From Actinomycetes bacterium (lineage in GTDB: Bacteria > Actinomycetota > Acidimicrobiia > Acidimicrobiales > Palsa-688), in NCBI GenBank assembly GCA_021808425.1, contig JAKBBS010000044.1, positions 1 to 20,763 on the forward strand: a stretch of 20,763 nucleotides of DNA, read 5' to 3'. Shown here piece by piece: positions 8,939 through 16,877 of this stretch. The translations under genes were made by a program, and so were the position numbers. The notes under the pieces are model-generated. The model did not search any database. It saw nothing but the letters and a program-made list of their open reading frames with translations, and was not told the DNA's origin. How positions within the stretch are numbered: the stretch's first letter is position 1; each line of letters begins with the position of its first letter.

Positions 8939-10198
8939 CTACCCGATGAGTGCGCTCACAGCGTGTAGCGCCAGCCCTGCGAGGCCGCCGATCACCGTGC
9001 CGTTGATGCGTATGTACTGAAGGTCGGGACCGAGAAGAAGCTCAAGCCGCTTGGATGCCTCTGCCCCGTCCCAGCGTTCGATCGTGCCGGCCACCAATCC
9101 GGCGAAGTCGTCGCCGAAGTGCTCCAGCGTGTAGCCGACAGCGGCTCTCAGAGTGCGCTGGGCGTCCCGGGCGACAGCAGCGTCGGTGGCGAGTCTTGCA
9201 CCGGCATTCGAGACGGCGCGCGCAAGGCGTCTTCGCAGCGCCGAGCCCGGATCGGCGGTCTGTGAGCGCACCTCGCCGACTAGCTCGGACCAGATGGTGC
9301 GTGTCAGGACGCGCAACTCCGCGGCGCCCAGAAGTTCCGCTTTGAGTTCCTCTCCGCGCTCGATGAGTTGCGGATCGCTCTGGAGTCTCGAGGCAAGTGT
9401 TGCGATAGCCTCGTCGAGTTGGATGCGGGCGGGGTGCGAAGGGTCCGCCGACATATCCGAGAGGACCGAGGCCAGCCTGGACAGCATCCGAGCAACCAGA
9501 CGCTGGTTGACCGGCCCGGGCAGCCACCAAGGTGATCGTGCGCCGAGCCGGGCATGAAGGGCCATGCCGTTCGAAGACAGCCAGCCTCCGAGCGCACCAC
9601 AAGCGGTGCCGAGCACTGCCTCGTGGCGGCTGTCCCGTGTGAGCGCTTCGAGGGCGCGCCCGGCCAGGGGGGCGAGAGGCACGCTGTCCACCCGGGTCCG
9701 CACCGTAGCGCTGAGCAGGTCTGCGGTCTCTGCGTCGTCGAGGGCCCCGATTGCCCCGCCTAGCATCGCGGCGAGTTGGGAGGCAACGAGCGCCGAGTTC
9801 GCCGTATCCGAAAGCCATCGCGCCGCGCGTGGGATCGCCTCTGTCGAATCGATCCTGTTCATGACGGCGTCGGTATTGAAGAAGCTCTCCGCCACGAACG
9901 ACCCAAGGGTCTGCGCAAAGCGGTCCTTCCTCTCCACGATGATCGCGGTGTGGGGGATGGGCAACCCGAGAGGACGGCGGAACAGGGCGGTGACCGCGAA
10001 CCAGTCGGCCAGCCCTCCGACCATCGACGCAAGGGTCGCAGCCTGGACCCACGACAGCCAGGCGGCATCCCTTAGAAGCACGGTCGACGCTACGAACACG
10101 ACGGTGACGACGCCGAGCAGGGCGCCGGCCCGGCGACGTGTCACGCGAAGCAGGCGTTCCCGTCCCTCCTCGGATCCGCGGAGGGTGACTTCGCTCAT
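8939..10198 (-). CDS. DUF445 family membrane protein
   Basis: This 419-residue protein has two N-terminal hydrophobic helices (about residues 24-42 and 49-70, the latter ending in GGLADWFAVTALFRRPLGLPIPHTAII, the DUF445 signature). A long helical body follows, then a C-terminal hydrophobic segment preceded by the conserved YIRINGTVIGGLAGL. The family (COG2733) is membrane-anchored and uncharacterised. The ATG start is at 10198, with a divergent SDR gene beginning 53 bp away, so the two promoters share a very short region. The stop is 19 bp from the convergent yceI-like gene, with no hairpin seen. Confidence 0.9.
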   Translation of the reverse strand: MSEVTLRGSEEGRERLLRVTRRRAGALLGVVTVVFVASTVLLRDAAWLSWVQAATLASMVGGLADWFAVTALFRRPLGLPIPHTAIIVERKDRFAQTLGSFVAESFFNTDAVMNRIDSTEAIPRAARWLSDTANSALVASQLAAMLGGAIGALDDAETADLLSATVRTRVDSVPLAPLAGRALEALTRDSRHEAVLGTACGALGGWLSSNGMALHARLGARSPWWLPGPVNQRLVARMLSRLASVLSDMSADPSHPARIQLDEAIATLASRLQSDPQLIERGEELKAELLGAAELRVLTRTIWSELVGEVRSQTADPGSALRRRLARAVSNAGARLATDAAVARDAQRTLRAAVGYTLEHFGDDFAGLVAGTIERWDGAEASKRLELLLGPDLQYIRINGTVIGGLAGLALHAVSALIG

Positions 10199-10251
10199 CT
10201 GGCCACGCTACCCACCGTGAGGTTCGATCCTGGCGAGTTAAGGTCTGTGGC

Positions 10252-11073
10252 ATGGGACGTTTGGAATGCAAGACAGCGCTCATAACCGGCGCCGCCAGCG
10301 GCATCGGCGAAGGTATCGCCACCCGATTCGTCGCGGAGGGGGCTCGTGTCGTTGTCGCCGACATAGACGGCTCCCGTGGCGAGCAGGTCGCATCCCGGCT
10401 CGGGGCCAGGTTCGTCCGTTGTGACGTCGCAGTAGAGGGCGACATCGCCGCGGCGGTTCGGACCGCCGTCGAGACCTACGGCCGCCTCGACGTGTGCGTG
10501 GCAAACGCTGGCTTTGGGGGAGTGACTGGCCCTATCACAGACCTCGACGAGGAAGGCTTCGACCGCACCGTGGCGGTGCTTCTCAAAGGGGTCGCCTTTT
10601 CCATGAAGCACGCCTGCGCCGCGATGCAGGTAACGGGCGGCGGGTCGGTGATCTCCACGTCGTCGGTGGCGGGTCTGATGGGGGGTATGGGACCCCACGT
10701 GTACAGTGCGTGCAAGGCGGCAGTCATTGGACTGACACGGTCGGTCGCGCTGGAGCAGGGCCCGTTCGATATCCGGGTCAACTGCATCAATCCGGGCGGT
10801 ATCGCCACGCCGATCTTCGCGAAGGGACTCGGTGTTGACTCGGATCCGGTGGCCGCCGAGGAGGTGCTCGCGTTGGTTGCTGCGGGCGTCTCCGCCGGGA
10901 CGCCACTCGGGCGCATCGGCACTCCGGCCGACATCGCCGCCGCCGCCGTGTGGCTCGCCTCGGAGGACTCGTCGTACGTGACTGGCCAGACCATCGTTGT
11001 TGACGGGGGACTCACGTCGACGAAGCGCCTAGCCGAGTTCCCAAGCGTTACCACAGAGGGGACCACACCTTGA
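10252..11073 (+). CDS. Short-chain dehydrogenase/reductase (classical SDR)
   Basis: This 273-residue classical SDR has the NAD(P)-binding glycine motif TGAASGIG (12-19), ADIDG after strand 2 (an Asp that favours NAD(H)), NAG at 85-87, the catalytic serine region STSSVAG (near 137), YSACK with Tyr151 and Lys155, and NPGGIATPI after them. The position that usually holds the structural Asn of helix 4 is a hydrophobic residue (AVLLKGVAF). This is seen in some SDR subgroups, but it means the standard Asn-Ser-Tyr-Lys tetrad is incomplete. The substrate cannot be read from the sequence. It is co-transcribed and translationally coupled with the hydrolase through a TTGA overlap. Confidence 0.92.
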   Translation: MGRLECKTALITGAASGIGEGIATRFVAEGARVVVADIDGSRGEQVASRLGARFVRCDVAVEGDIAAAVRTAVETYGRLDVCVANAGFGGVTGPITDLDEEGFDRTVAVLLKGVAFSMKHACAAMQVTGGGSVISTSSVAGLMGGMGPHVYSACKAAVIGLTRSVALEQGPFDIRVNCINPGGIATPIFAKGLGVDSDPVAAEEVLALVAAGVSAGTPLGRIGTPADIAAAAVWLASEDSSYVTGQTIVVDGGLTSTKRLAEFPSVTTEGTTP

Positions 11074-12035
11074 AACACAGTTGCGTAGACGCTCGCGGGA
11101 CCCGAATCCATCTGGTCGAAGAGGGCACCGGACCGGTCGTGCTTCTCGTCCACGGCTTCCCCGAGTCGTGGTACTCGTGGCGCCACCAGATCCCGGCTAT
11201 AGCTGCAGCGGGATTCAGGGCAGTAGCAATCGACGTGCGTGGCTACGGGCGCTCGTCGGCGCCGATCGACGTCGACGCCTACGGCATGCTGGCTCACGTC
11301 TCCGACAATCTGGGGGTTCTCGAGGCTCTGGGTGTCGAAGAAGCGGTCGTGGTCGGCCACGACTGGGGTTCGCCGATAGCGGCGAACTCGGCGATGCTTC
11401 GCCCCGATATCTTCCGTGCGGTCGCTCTTCTGAGCGTCCCCTACAGCCCTCCTGGTAACAGGCAGCCGACGAAAGTGTTCGCCGAGATGGGGGAGGCGTC
11501 GGGGGAGGAGTTCTACATCAGCTACTTCCAGGAGCCGGGCCGCGCGGAGGCGGAGGCGGAGCCGGACGTGAGGTCGTGGCTTCTCGGTTTCTATATGGGA
11601 TCGTCCGGGGAAGCGACCCGGTCGCCCGATGGCGCAACGATAGCCACCATCCGTCCAGGCGGGCGCCTTCGTGACCGTTTCCAACCGGTCGACCGCTTGC
11701 CGTCCTGGCTGAGCGAAGCCGACCTCGACGTCTACGTCGAACAGTTCCAGTACAGCGGCTTTCGCGGGCCGTTGAACCGATACCGCAACGTAGATCGCGA
11801 CTGGCGCGACCTGCAGGTATGGAAAGGGCAGCCGATAACCGTTCCGTCCCTCTTCATCGCGGGCGAGAAGGACGGCCCCGCGATATGGGGCGCCCGCGCA
11901 ATCGAAAGGCACTCGCAGACACTTCCAGGTTTGCGGGGAAGCCACATCCTGCCCGGCTGCGGTCATTGGGTCCAGCAGGAGCGAGCCGAGGCCGTCAGCA
12001 TGCTCCTCGTCGATTGGCTGGTGAGCCTTCCGTAG
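11070..12035 (+). CDS. Alpha/beta hydrolase, epoxide hydrolase-like
   Basis: The protein has the oxyanion-hole motif HGFPESWYSWRHQ (His28-Pro31) and a nucleophile elbow, VVGHDWGS, with Asp98 as nucleophile. Asp in this place (HDWG) marks epoxide hydrolases and haloalkane dehalogenases rather than Ser esterases, and the HGFP plus RGYGRSS context favours epoxide hydrolase. The catalytic His lies in GCGHWVQQE near the C-terminus. The start is TTG, sharing TTGA with the upstream stop, with GAGGGG about 8 nt before it. With the SDR it probably forms a two-step detoxification or catabolic pair acting on an unknown lipophilic substrate. Its last 73 nt overlap the 3' end of the convergent HNH gene. 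Confidence 0.9.
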   Translation: MKHSCVDARGTRIHLVEEGTGPVVLLVHGFPESWYSWRHQIPAIAAAGFRAVAIDVRGYGRSSAPIDVDAYGMLAHVSDNLGVLEALGVEEAVVVGHDWGSPIAANSAMLRPDIFRAVALLSVPYSPPGNRQPTKVFAEMGEASGEEFYISYFQEPGRAEAEAEPDVRSWLLGFYMGSSGEATRSPDGATIATIRPGGRLRDRFQPVDRLPSWLSEADLDVYVEQFQYSGFRGPLNRYRNVDRDWRDLQVWKGQPITVPSLFIAGEKDGPAIWGARAIERHSQTLPGLRGSHILPGCGHWVQQERAEAVSMLLVDWLVSLP

Positions 12036-13306
12036 GTGGAGCCGATGTAGCTACCGCCCGGCCGGTAGAAGCGAAGTTCCCCGTTCGGATCCCCCTCCAA
12101 CCGGTACCCGGCGTGGATCATCCTGTGATGGCGCCGGCACTGGTAACAGCCATTGGCAACGTCGGTGTCGCCACCTTGGTCCCACGGCTGAATGTGATGG
12201 ATGTCCACATACGTATATTGGCAGCCTGGGAAGCGGCAGCGGCCCGCATCCCGGACCCTGATAGCCCTGCGCTGGGCAGTACTCCAGTTGCGCGTCTTGC
12301 GTCCGAGTGACAGCAGCTCACCGTGCTCGTCCACGTTGTGGTTCACACTGCTGGAGTCGCAATCGACAGCACCGGCGTCTTCGGGTACCACGGGCGTGCC
12401 GTCTGGAAGCGTGATTGTCTCACCGCCGTCTCGGGTGACGAAATGGACTAGGTAGCGGTCGGCTCCCACAACGTGGCCGCCGTCCGCAGCTCCGAGCCCG
12501 GCACTCACGAGGTCCATAAAGGCGTCTGCCATTCTCCCGGCTCGTCCGGCTTCCTCCAGCGGCGCCTCCCACGGTTCGGCGGCGTCAGTGTCTACTTGTG
12601 GAGACTCGTCCACAGGGCTGGCGGGCGCGGGTCCGGCGCCAGCGGGTGCCGGGCCGGCCGGGCGATAGCGAAGGTCGATAAACGCTTGGAGGGCGACGGC
12701 GAACTCTTCGATCTCCAAGTCGCTCAAAGTGATGGTCACCTGGCCGACGCCCTTCCCGTCGCAGCTGCGGCGGATACGGACCCCGCGTGCCTCGAGTGTC
12801 CTGTCGGCCGGGGGCCGCTCCTGGTTTGCATACTGCTCGTACGAGCGAACGACCTTTTCGATGTCCGCCACGTTCGCCCTGTCACTCGACGCGAGCTCTA
12901 CGAGCGCCTGGTCGACGTCGGTGCTCGGGCGCTCCATACGGGTAATCACCCGGACCGCCGAATAGGACAGGGTGCCCTTGCGGAAGGCTTCGGCGATGAT
13001 CGGCCGGCGGAACATCTCGTGTGCGACCCGAAGCTTCTCGAAGGCCGTCGAGCGAGCCATCTGCGTGCGCCACATCAACCACGAGCAGCAGCTGAACTGG
13101 CCGTCCAACGCCCACAGCTGCTCCCTGTCGAACTGGCTGAGGTTCTCGAGCCACTCCGCCTCGGCGTTGTCGATATCGAGACGGTGCTCCACGAGCCACT
13201 GGCCTACATTGGTGGCGCTCTCACCAGCAGTCGAAAACAGCCCCTTGTACTCCTGCCTGTCCCCCTCACCCAGCGCCGCCGCGTCACTCGACGTATCAAC
13301 GAACAT
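11963..13306 (-). CDS. DUF222 domain HNH endonuclease (13E12 repeat-type)
   Basis: This 447-residue protein has an N-terminal DUF222 region (LWALDGQFSCCSWLMWRTQM...FEKLRVAHEMFRR...GTLSYSAVRVITRM). A Pro/Ala-rich linker follows, then a C-terminal HNH nuclease (AQRRAIRVRDAGRCRFPGC...DIHHIQPWDQGGDTDVANG...CRRHHRMIH) with intact Cys and His ligands. These proteins are multicopy in actinobacteria (the 13E12 repeat family in Mycobacterium). The ATG start is preceded by GAGGAGG. A LexA-like box lies about 75 bp upstream, in line with SOS control known for several mycobacterial family members. The 3' end overlaps the epoxide-hydrolase-like gene by 73 nt. The biological role (mobile nuclease or repair-linked enzyme) is unsettled. 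Confidence 0.93.
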   Translation of the reverse strand: MFVDTSSDAAALGEGDRQEYKGLFSTAGESATNVGQWLVEHRLDIDNAEAEWLENLSQFDREQLWALDGQFSCCSWLMWRTQMARSTAFEKLRVAHEMFRRPIIAEAFRKGTLSYSAVRVITRMERPSTDVDQALVELASSDRANVADIEKVVRSYEQYANQERPPADRTLEARGVRIRRSCDGKGVGQVTITLSDLEIEEFAVALQAFIDLRYRPAGPAPAGAGPAPASPVDESPQVDTDAAEPWEAPLEEAGRAGRMADAFMDLVSAGLGAADGGHVVGADRYLVHFVTRDGGETITLPDGTPVVPEDAGAVDCDSSSVNHNVDEHGELLSLGRKTRNWSTAQRRAIRVRDAGRCRFPGCQYTYVDIHHIQPWDQGGDTDVANGCYQCRRHHRMIHAGYRLEGDPNGELRFYRPGGSYIGSTYGRLTSQSTRSMLTASARSCWTQ

Positions 13307-13380
13307 CCTCGAACCTCCTCAGAACATCGCATTCCTGAAGGAGGTCGAAAGGCCGACCTCGAGGCCCACACCAAGTCTAC

Positions 13381-13396
13381 CAGAACATATGTTTGA
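13381..13396 (-). promoter_or_regulatory. Candidate LexA/SOS box
   Basis: CAGAACATATGTTTGA matches the actinobacterial SOS operator form (core GAAC-N4-GTTC) at all but one core base. It sits about 75 bp upstream of the DUF222/HNH start codon, a normal operator position. 13E12-family genes in Mycobacterium tuberculosis are known LexA targets, which supports the call; binding has not been shown here. Confidence 0.65.
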
Positions 13397-13471
13397 GTAA
13401 GCGAAGATCGGACCGAAATCGGATCCGGGCGGATAGCGGCGGACAGGGTAAACCTTGGCGGGACAGGACTG

Positions 13472-14098
13472 TCAGTCGAAGATCGGTCCCAGCGTCCTGG
13501 AGCGCTTCAGCTCGTAGAACCCGTCGATCCCCGCGCAAAGCGTGACGCCGTCCCAGAGCCGCCCGGCGGCCTCACCCTTCGGAGCGGGGGTCACCACGGG
13601 CCCGAAGAACGCAACGCCCTTCACATGGATCACCGGAGTCCCGACGTCGTAGCCGACCGGGTCCATCCCTTCGTGGTGCGAGCGTCGCAACTCCTCGTCG
13701 AGGTCCGTGCTCGTCGCAGCGGCGGCGAGATCGGCCGGAAGGCCACACGCTTCCAACGCGTCCGAGATGATTGCGTCGTCCTCGCGCTTTTCAAGATGGA
13801 TCCGCTGCCCCAGCGCACTGTAAAGAGGTAACAGCACCTCGTGCCCGTGACTCTGCGCGGCGGCGATGCAGACGCGGACCGGGCCGAAGGCCTTTTTCAT
13901 AAGGTCCCTGTATCGCTCGGGTAGATCCTCGCGGCCCTCGTTGAGCACGGCCAGCGACATCACATGCCAGCGGGTGTCCACCGGACGGACCTTCTCCACT
14001 TCGAGCATCCACCTAGAGGTCATCCAGGCCCACGGGCATAGCGGGTCGAACCAGAAGTCGGCCTGCTCCCTATCGGTTTTGTTATCCAGATTTTGCAC
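13472..14098 (-). CDS. Rv2466c-like (mycothiol-dependent nitroreductase family) DsbA-fold protein with CPWA motif
   Basis: This 208-residue protein begins ADFWFDPLCPWAWMTSRWMLEVE, nearly identical in pattern to the start of Rv2466c-type mycothiol-dependent nitroreductases, and ends with GTPVIHVKGVAFFGPV, the thioredoxin-fold cis-Pro region (TPVI). The canonical CPWC redox pair is CPWA here: Cys21 is kept and the second Cys is Ala24. A monothiol active site can still form a mixed disulfide with mycothiol, so activity is not excluded. The family is typical of mycothiol-producing actinobacteria. The start is GTG at 14098 with only a weak Shine-Dalgarno sequence. It is divergent from the aldo/keto reductase gene across an 89-bp gap. 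Confidence 0.88.
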   Translation of the reverse strand: MQNLDNKTDREQADFWFDPLCPWAWMTSRWMLEVEKVRPVDTRWHVMSLAVLNEGREDLPERYRDLMKKAFGPVRVCIAAAQSHGHEVLLPLYSALGQRIHLEKREDDAIISDALEACGLPADLAAAATSTDLDEELRRSHHEGMDPVGYDVGTPVIHVKGVAFFGPVVTPAPKGEAAGRLWDGVTLCAGIDGFYELKRSRTLGPIFD

Positions 14099-14187
14099 CC
14101 TGACAAGCTACCCGGAGATGACGCCGTCACGGTTCTGACGGATAGGGTGACCGCACAATCAATCGGCTCGAACGAAACGAGGAAGTA

Positions 14188-15222
14188 GTGCGCTACCGCA
14201 ACTTGGGCACCACCGGGATCTCCGTCAGCAATTTCTGCCTCGGGGCGATGATGTTCGGGGCCTGGGGTAACACCGATCACGGCGACTCCGTGCGGATCAT
14301 CCACGCCGCACTCGATGCGGGGATCAACTTTGTCGACACGGCGGACGTCTACTCTGCTGGCGAATCCGAGGAGATCGTCGCGAAGGCGCTTGTCGGAAGA
14401 CGCGACGACGTCATTCTTGCCACGAAGGTTCATGGAAAAATGGGACGGGATCGCAACAGCGGCGGTAACTCCCGGCGCTGGATCATCGCGGAGTGCGAGA
14501 AAAGCCTTCGCCGTCTAGGCACCGATTACATCGACCTTTACCAGGTGCATCGTCCCGAACCCCAGACCGACATCGACGAGACGCTCAGCGCCCTTAGCGA
14601 GCTAGTCCGCCAAGGCAAAGTGCGCTATCTCGGGTCGTCGACTTTCCCGCCATCACAGATTGTCGAAGCGCAGTGGACTGCCGAAAGGCGTGGCCGGGAG
14701 CGCTTCGTCTGCGAGCAGCCGCCGTACTCGATGCTCGTGCGAGGTGTGGAGGCCGAAGTCCTTCCGACCTGTCAGAAGTACGGGATGGGAGTCATCCCGT
14801 GGAGTCCCCTGGCGGGCGGTTGGCTTTCGGGTAAGTGGCGCCTGGGCGCTGACGGCTTGACGAGCCGGCGCGCGGAGCGCCTCCCCGGGCGATACGACCT
14901 GTCCATCCCGGCGAACCAGGCGAAACTCGCCGCAGCCGACGCCCTTGGTGCTCTCGCCGACGACTCGGGCATATCGCTGCTCCACATGGCGCTCGCCTTT
15001 GTCCTCGAGCACCCAGCTATTACCTCTGCAATCATCGGGCCGCGCACCATGGAGCATCTCGAAAGCCAGCTCGAAGCCGCTGACGTGGTCCTCCCGGCAG
15101 ACGTCCTCGATCGAATCGACGAGATAGTCAGGCCCGGCACGAACTTCTCATTTGCCGACGCCGGGTATGAGCCGCCGTCGCTTGTGCCGGGTTCCAGGCG
15201 TCGCAGCGGAGCTGTCGGCTAG
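14188..15222 (+). CDS. Aldo/keto reductase
   Basis: This 344-residue protein has the full AKR signature: GINFVDTADVYSAGESEEI (Asp50, Tyr55), VILATKVHG (Lys80), DYIDLYQVHRPEP (His121), and a C-terminal NADPH-binding region with AIIGPRTMEHL. The MRYRNLGTTGISVSNFCLGAMMFGAWG opening is typical of the YajO/PdxI-like and Kv-beta-like group. Such enzymes use NADPH to reduce aldehydes or ketones; the substrate is unknown. The start is GTG at 14188 with GAGGAAG directly upstream. It is the last protein gene of the chromosomal segment before the tRNA at the element border. Confidence 0.93.
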   Translation: MRYRNLGTTGISVSNFCLGAMMFGAWGNTDHGDSVRIIHAALDAGINFVDTADVYSAGESEEIVAKALVGRRDDVILATKVHGKMGRDRNSGGNSRRWIIAECEKSLRRLGTDYIDLYQVHRPEPQTDIDETLSALSELVRQGKVRYLGSSTFPPSQIVEAQWTAERRGRERFVCEQPPYSMLVRGVEAEVLPTCQKYGMGVIPWSPLAGGWLSGKWRLGADGLTSRRAERLPGRYDLSIPANQAKLAAADALGALADDSGISLLHMALAFVLEHPAITSAIIGPRTMEHLESQLEAADVVLPADVLDRIDEIVRPGTNFSFADAGYEPPSLVPGSRRRSGAVG

Positions 15223-15268
15223 TTACATAGCTGTCGGGGGGTCGATTGAACGGGCCGTTGCGGAAGCG

Positions 15269-15277
15269 TGATATACT
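15269..15277 (+). promoter_or_regulatory. Extended -10 promoter for tRNA-fMet
   Basis: TGATATACT carries an extended -10 (TGN) plus TATACT, ending 11 bp before the first tRNA base. A clear -35 at standard spacing is not seen (TTGAAC lies 20 bp upstream). Confidence 0.5.
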
Positions 15278-15288
15278 TGAGGTTCCGC

Positions 15289-15365
<77 letters not shown>

Positions 15366-15380
15366 GAGAAAGTGCAGGTC

Positions 15381-15408
15381 AGGGCCGGTGCGAGAGCACC
15401 GGCCCTTC
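15381..15408 (+). terminator. Rho-independent-type hairpin after tRNA-fMet
   Basis: An 11-bp perfect stem, AGGGCCGGTGC / GCACCGGCCCT with a GAGA loop, is followed by TTCT. It starts 15 bp after the tRNA and most likely ends its transcript. The short T run is typical of high-GC hosts. Confidence 0.75.
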
Positions 15409-15426
15409 TGCTGCCCGGGATCGCGT

Positions 15427-15475
15427 CCCATGGGCCATCCCATGAATCCGTCACACCTCGGCGCTACCATGGGAT
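15427..15475. repeat. Cluster of CCCATG repeats before the integrase
   Basis: CCCATGGG (15427-15434), ATCCCATG (15437-15444) and the inverted CATGGGAT (15468-15475) crowd the 50 bp before the integrase start at 15477. Such clusters are candidates for integrase arm-binding or operator sites. The sites are seen; the role is inferred. Confidence 0.4.
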
Positions 15476-15476
15476 T

Positions 15477-16867
15477 GTGCGTGGATCGAAGCGCCAGATT
15501 CGAGATGGCGTGTGGGAGCTACGGGTCTCGCTCGGGAACGACGCTGCCACCGGCAAGCTGAAGCAGCTCTCCCGGACCTTCCATGGTGGTGCCCGGGCAG
15601 CCGACGCTGCACTGCGGGACCTCGTGGACCAGCACGCCGAGGGTCGCTCGGACGGGATCGGGGTCACGGTCGGCCAGCTTCTGGATCGCTGGCTTGAGGA
15701 GTGCGAACGCCTCGACCTCTCGCCGACGACTGTCCGCAACTACCGCTCCCAGGTGAACGGGACCATCCGTCCCCGGCTCGGGAAGATCAAGCTCCACCAG
15801 CTCACCCCGAAGCACCTCGACGACCTCTACGGCACCCTGAAGGACGCCGGAAAGTCCCCGAAGACCATCCGGAACGTCCACGCCATCCTTTCTGCTGCCC
15901 TCCACCAGGCTGTGCGCTGGGGCTGGCTTCGGGAGAACATCGCCGAGCGGGCGAAGCCTCCCCGGGTGTCGAACCGCCGGGTCACGGCTCCTGCCGTGGA
16001 GGTCGTCCAGCAGGTCATCGAAGAGGCAGAGCGGCGGGATCCCCGTCTTGCTCCGCTCCTCATGCTCGCTGCACTCACGGGGATGCGCCGAGGGGAGCTG
16101 TGTGCGCTCCGCTGGTCCGACGTCAACTTCGACGTCGGCGTGCTTGACGTTGCCCGCTCCGTCGTCGTGGCGCCGGGCGGGCTCGCCGAGAAGAGCACGA
16201 AGACCGACCGCTCCCGGAAGGTCGCGCTCGACCCTGTTGGCATCGCCCTCCTCACTGCACACCGCAAGCGCGTCGAGGACTGGATCACCGAGGCTGGAGG
16301 GACGCTCGCCGCCGACGACTTCGTCTTCTCGCCCTACGTCGAGGCGACCACGCCCTTCCGGCCGGACAACGTGACGTCGTTCTTCATCCGGGTCCGCGAC
16401 GCTGTCGGAGCACCCGACGTGCGTCTCCACGACCTCCGCCACTTCACGGTTATCACCCCTCCGGTTTTGGCATGAGGCACGACGATTTGGACGGTCAAGG
16501 CGCCCGTGCCTCGCGCGTATCCTCCACTGCCGAGGCACGTGCCAGAATGCGTCAAAGGAGCCCTGAGCAGCATCTTCCTTATGAGCCGCCTTTAAAGCTC
16601 CGAAGGTGCCTCACGTGCCTTACTCGCGGAAATAGCCCTTCACCAGGCCTTTGCTCCGATGCACTACAGATAACCGCGGCAACCCAGCTCATCCATGCAG
16701 GCATGGACATCCGGACTGTGGCCGACTTCCTCGGCCATTCCGATCCCTCCCTCACCCTCCGGGTGTACTCGCATGCCATCGAGGAACGGACCCGAGCTGC
16801 TGCCACCATCATGGGCCAGGTCCTCGCCGCCAAGAAGGAACCCGCTGCGCTGCCGTCTGGCGCATAA
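15477..16867 (+). pseudogene. int: Tyrosine recombinase/integrase interrupted by a 230-bp insert
   Basis: The first part (GTG 15477, MRGSKRQIRDGVWELRVS) has an arm-binding/AP2-like N-terminus, a SAM-like core-binding domain (VGQLLDRWLEECERLDLSPTTVRNYRS) and the catalytic Arg in TGMRRGEL (Arg204). It also has HDLRHF (His318, Arg321), then runs into TVITPPVLA and a TGA at 16473. The missing remainder, ATQLIHAGMDIRTVADFLGHSDPSLTLRVYSHAIEER, including GH and the nucleophile Tyr, resumes in another frame at about 16677 and ends at 16867. Removing 230 bp joins them as HDLRHFTATQL, exactly the family spacing; the restored protein would be about 386 residues. An upstream GTG at 15372 is rejected because it would run through the terminator hairpin. 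As read, the enzyme lacks its nucleophile, and the element should not excise on its own. Confidence 0.88.
16447..16676. mobile_element. 230-bp insert with 8-bp terminal inverted repeats inside the integrase
   Basis: The insert begins CGGTTATC and ends GATAACCG, a perfect 8-bp inverted repeat. Inside, GAGGCACG (16474-16481) pairs with CGTGCCTC (16505-16512). A second GAGGCAC (16532-16538) pairs with GTGCCTC (16606-16612) and encloses GGAGC/GCTCC (16557-16561/16597-16601). The result is a terminal stem closing two hairpin domains. There is no target duplication beyond the ambiguous CGG. No coding potential of its own is evident, although a stop-free frame crosses it. It could be a MITE-like or other small non-autonomous element, or a structured RNA; the family is not recognised. 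Confidence 0.65.
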
Positions 16868-16877
16868 GACTGGGCTC

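Noticed and set aside
9042..10445. Long open frame (467 codons) on the minus strand
   Set aside because: It overlaps the DUF445 gene in another frame and its product is Arg/Pro-rich without any family motif.
10476..11966. Long open frame (496 codons) on the minus strand
   Set aside because: It lies opposite the well-supported SDR and epoxide-hydrolase-like genes and has no recognisable motif; long antisense frames are common in high-GC DNA.
15372..15476. Upstream GTG start of the integrase
   Set aside because: It would place the tRNA terminator hairpin inside the coding region and adds residues unlike integrase N-termini.
15519..16538. 339-codon minus-strand frame over the integrase
   Set aside because: It is antisense to clear integrase domains; no motif supports it.
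16444..16679. Group I intron as the explanation of the integrase insert
   Set aside because: At junctions that keep the family spacing (HFxATQ) the base before the insert is not T, as group I splicing needs; no P7-type core was recognised. A non-canonical intron is not excluded and is left as a test in the findings.
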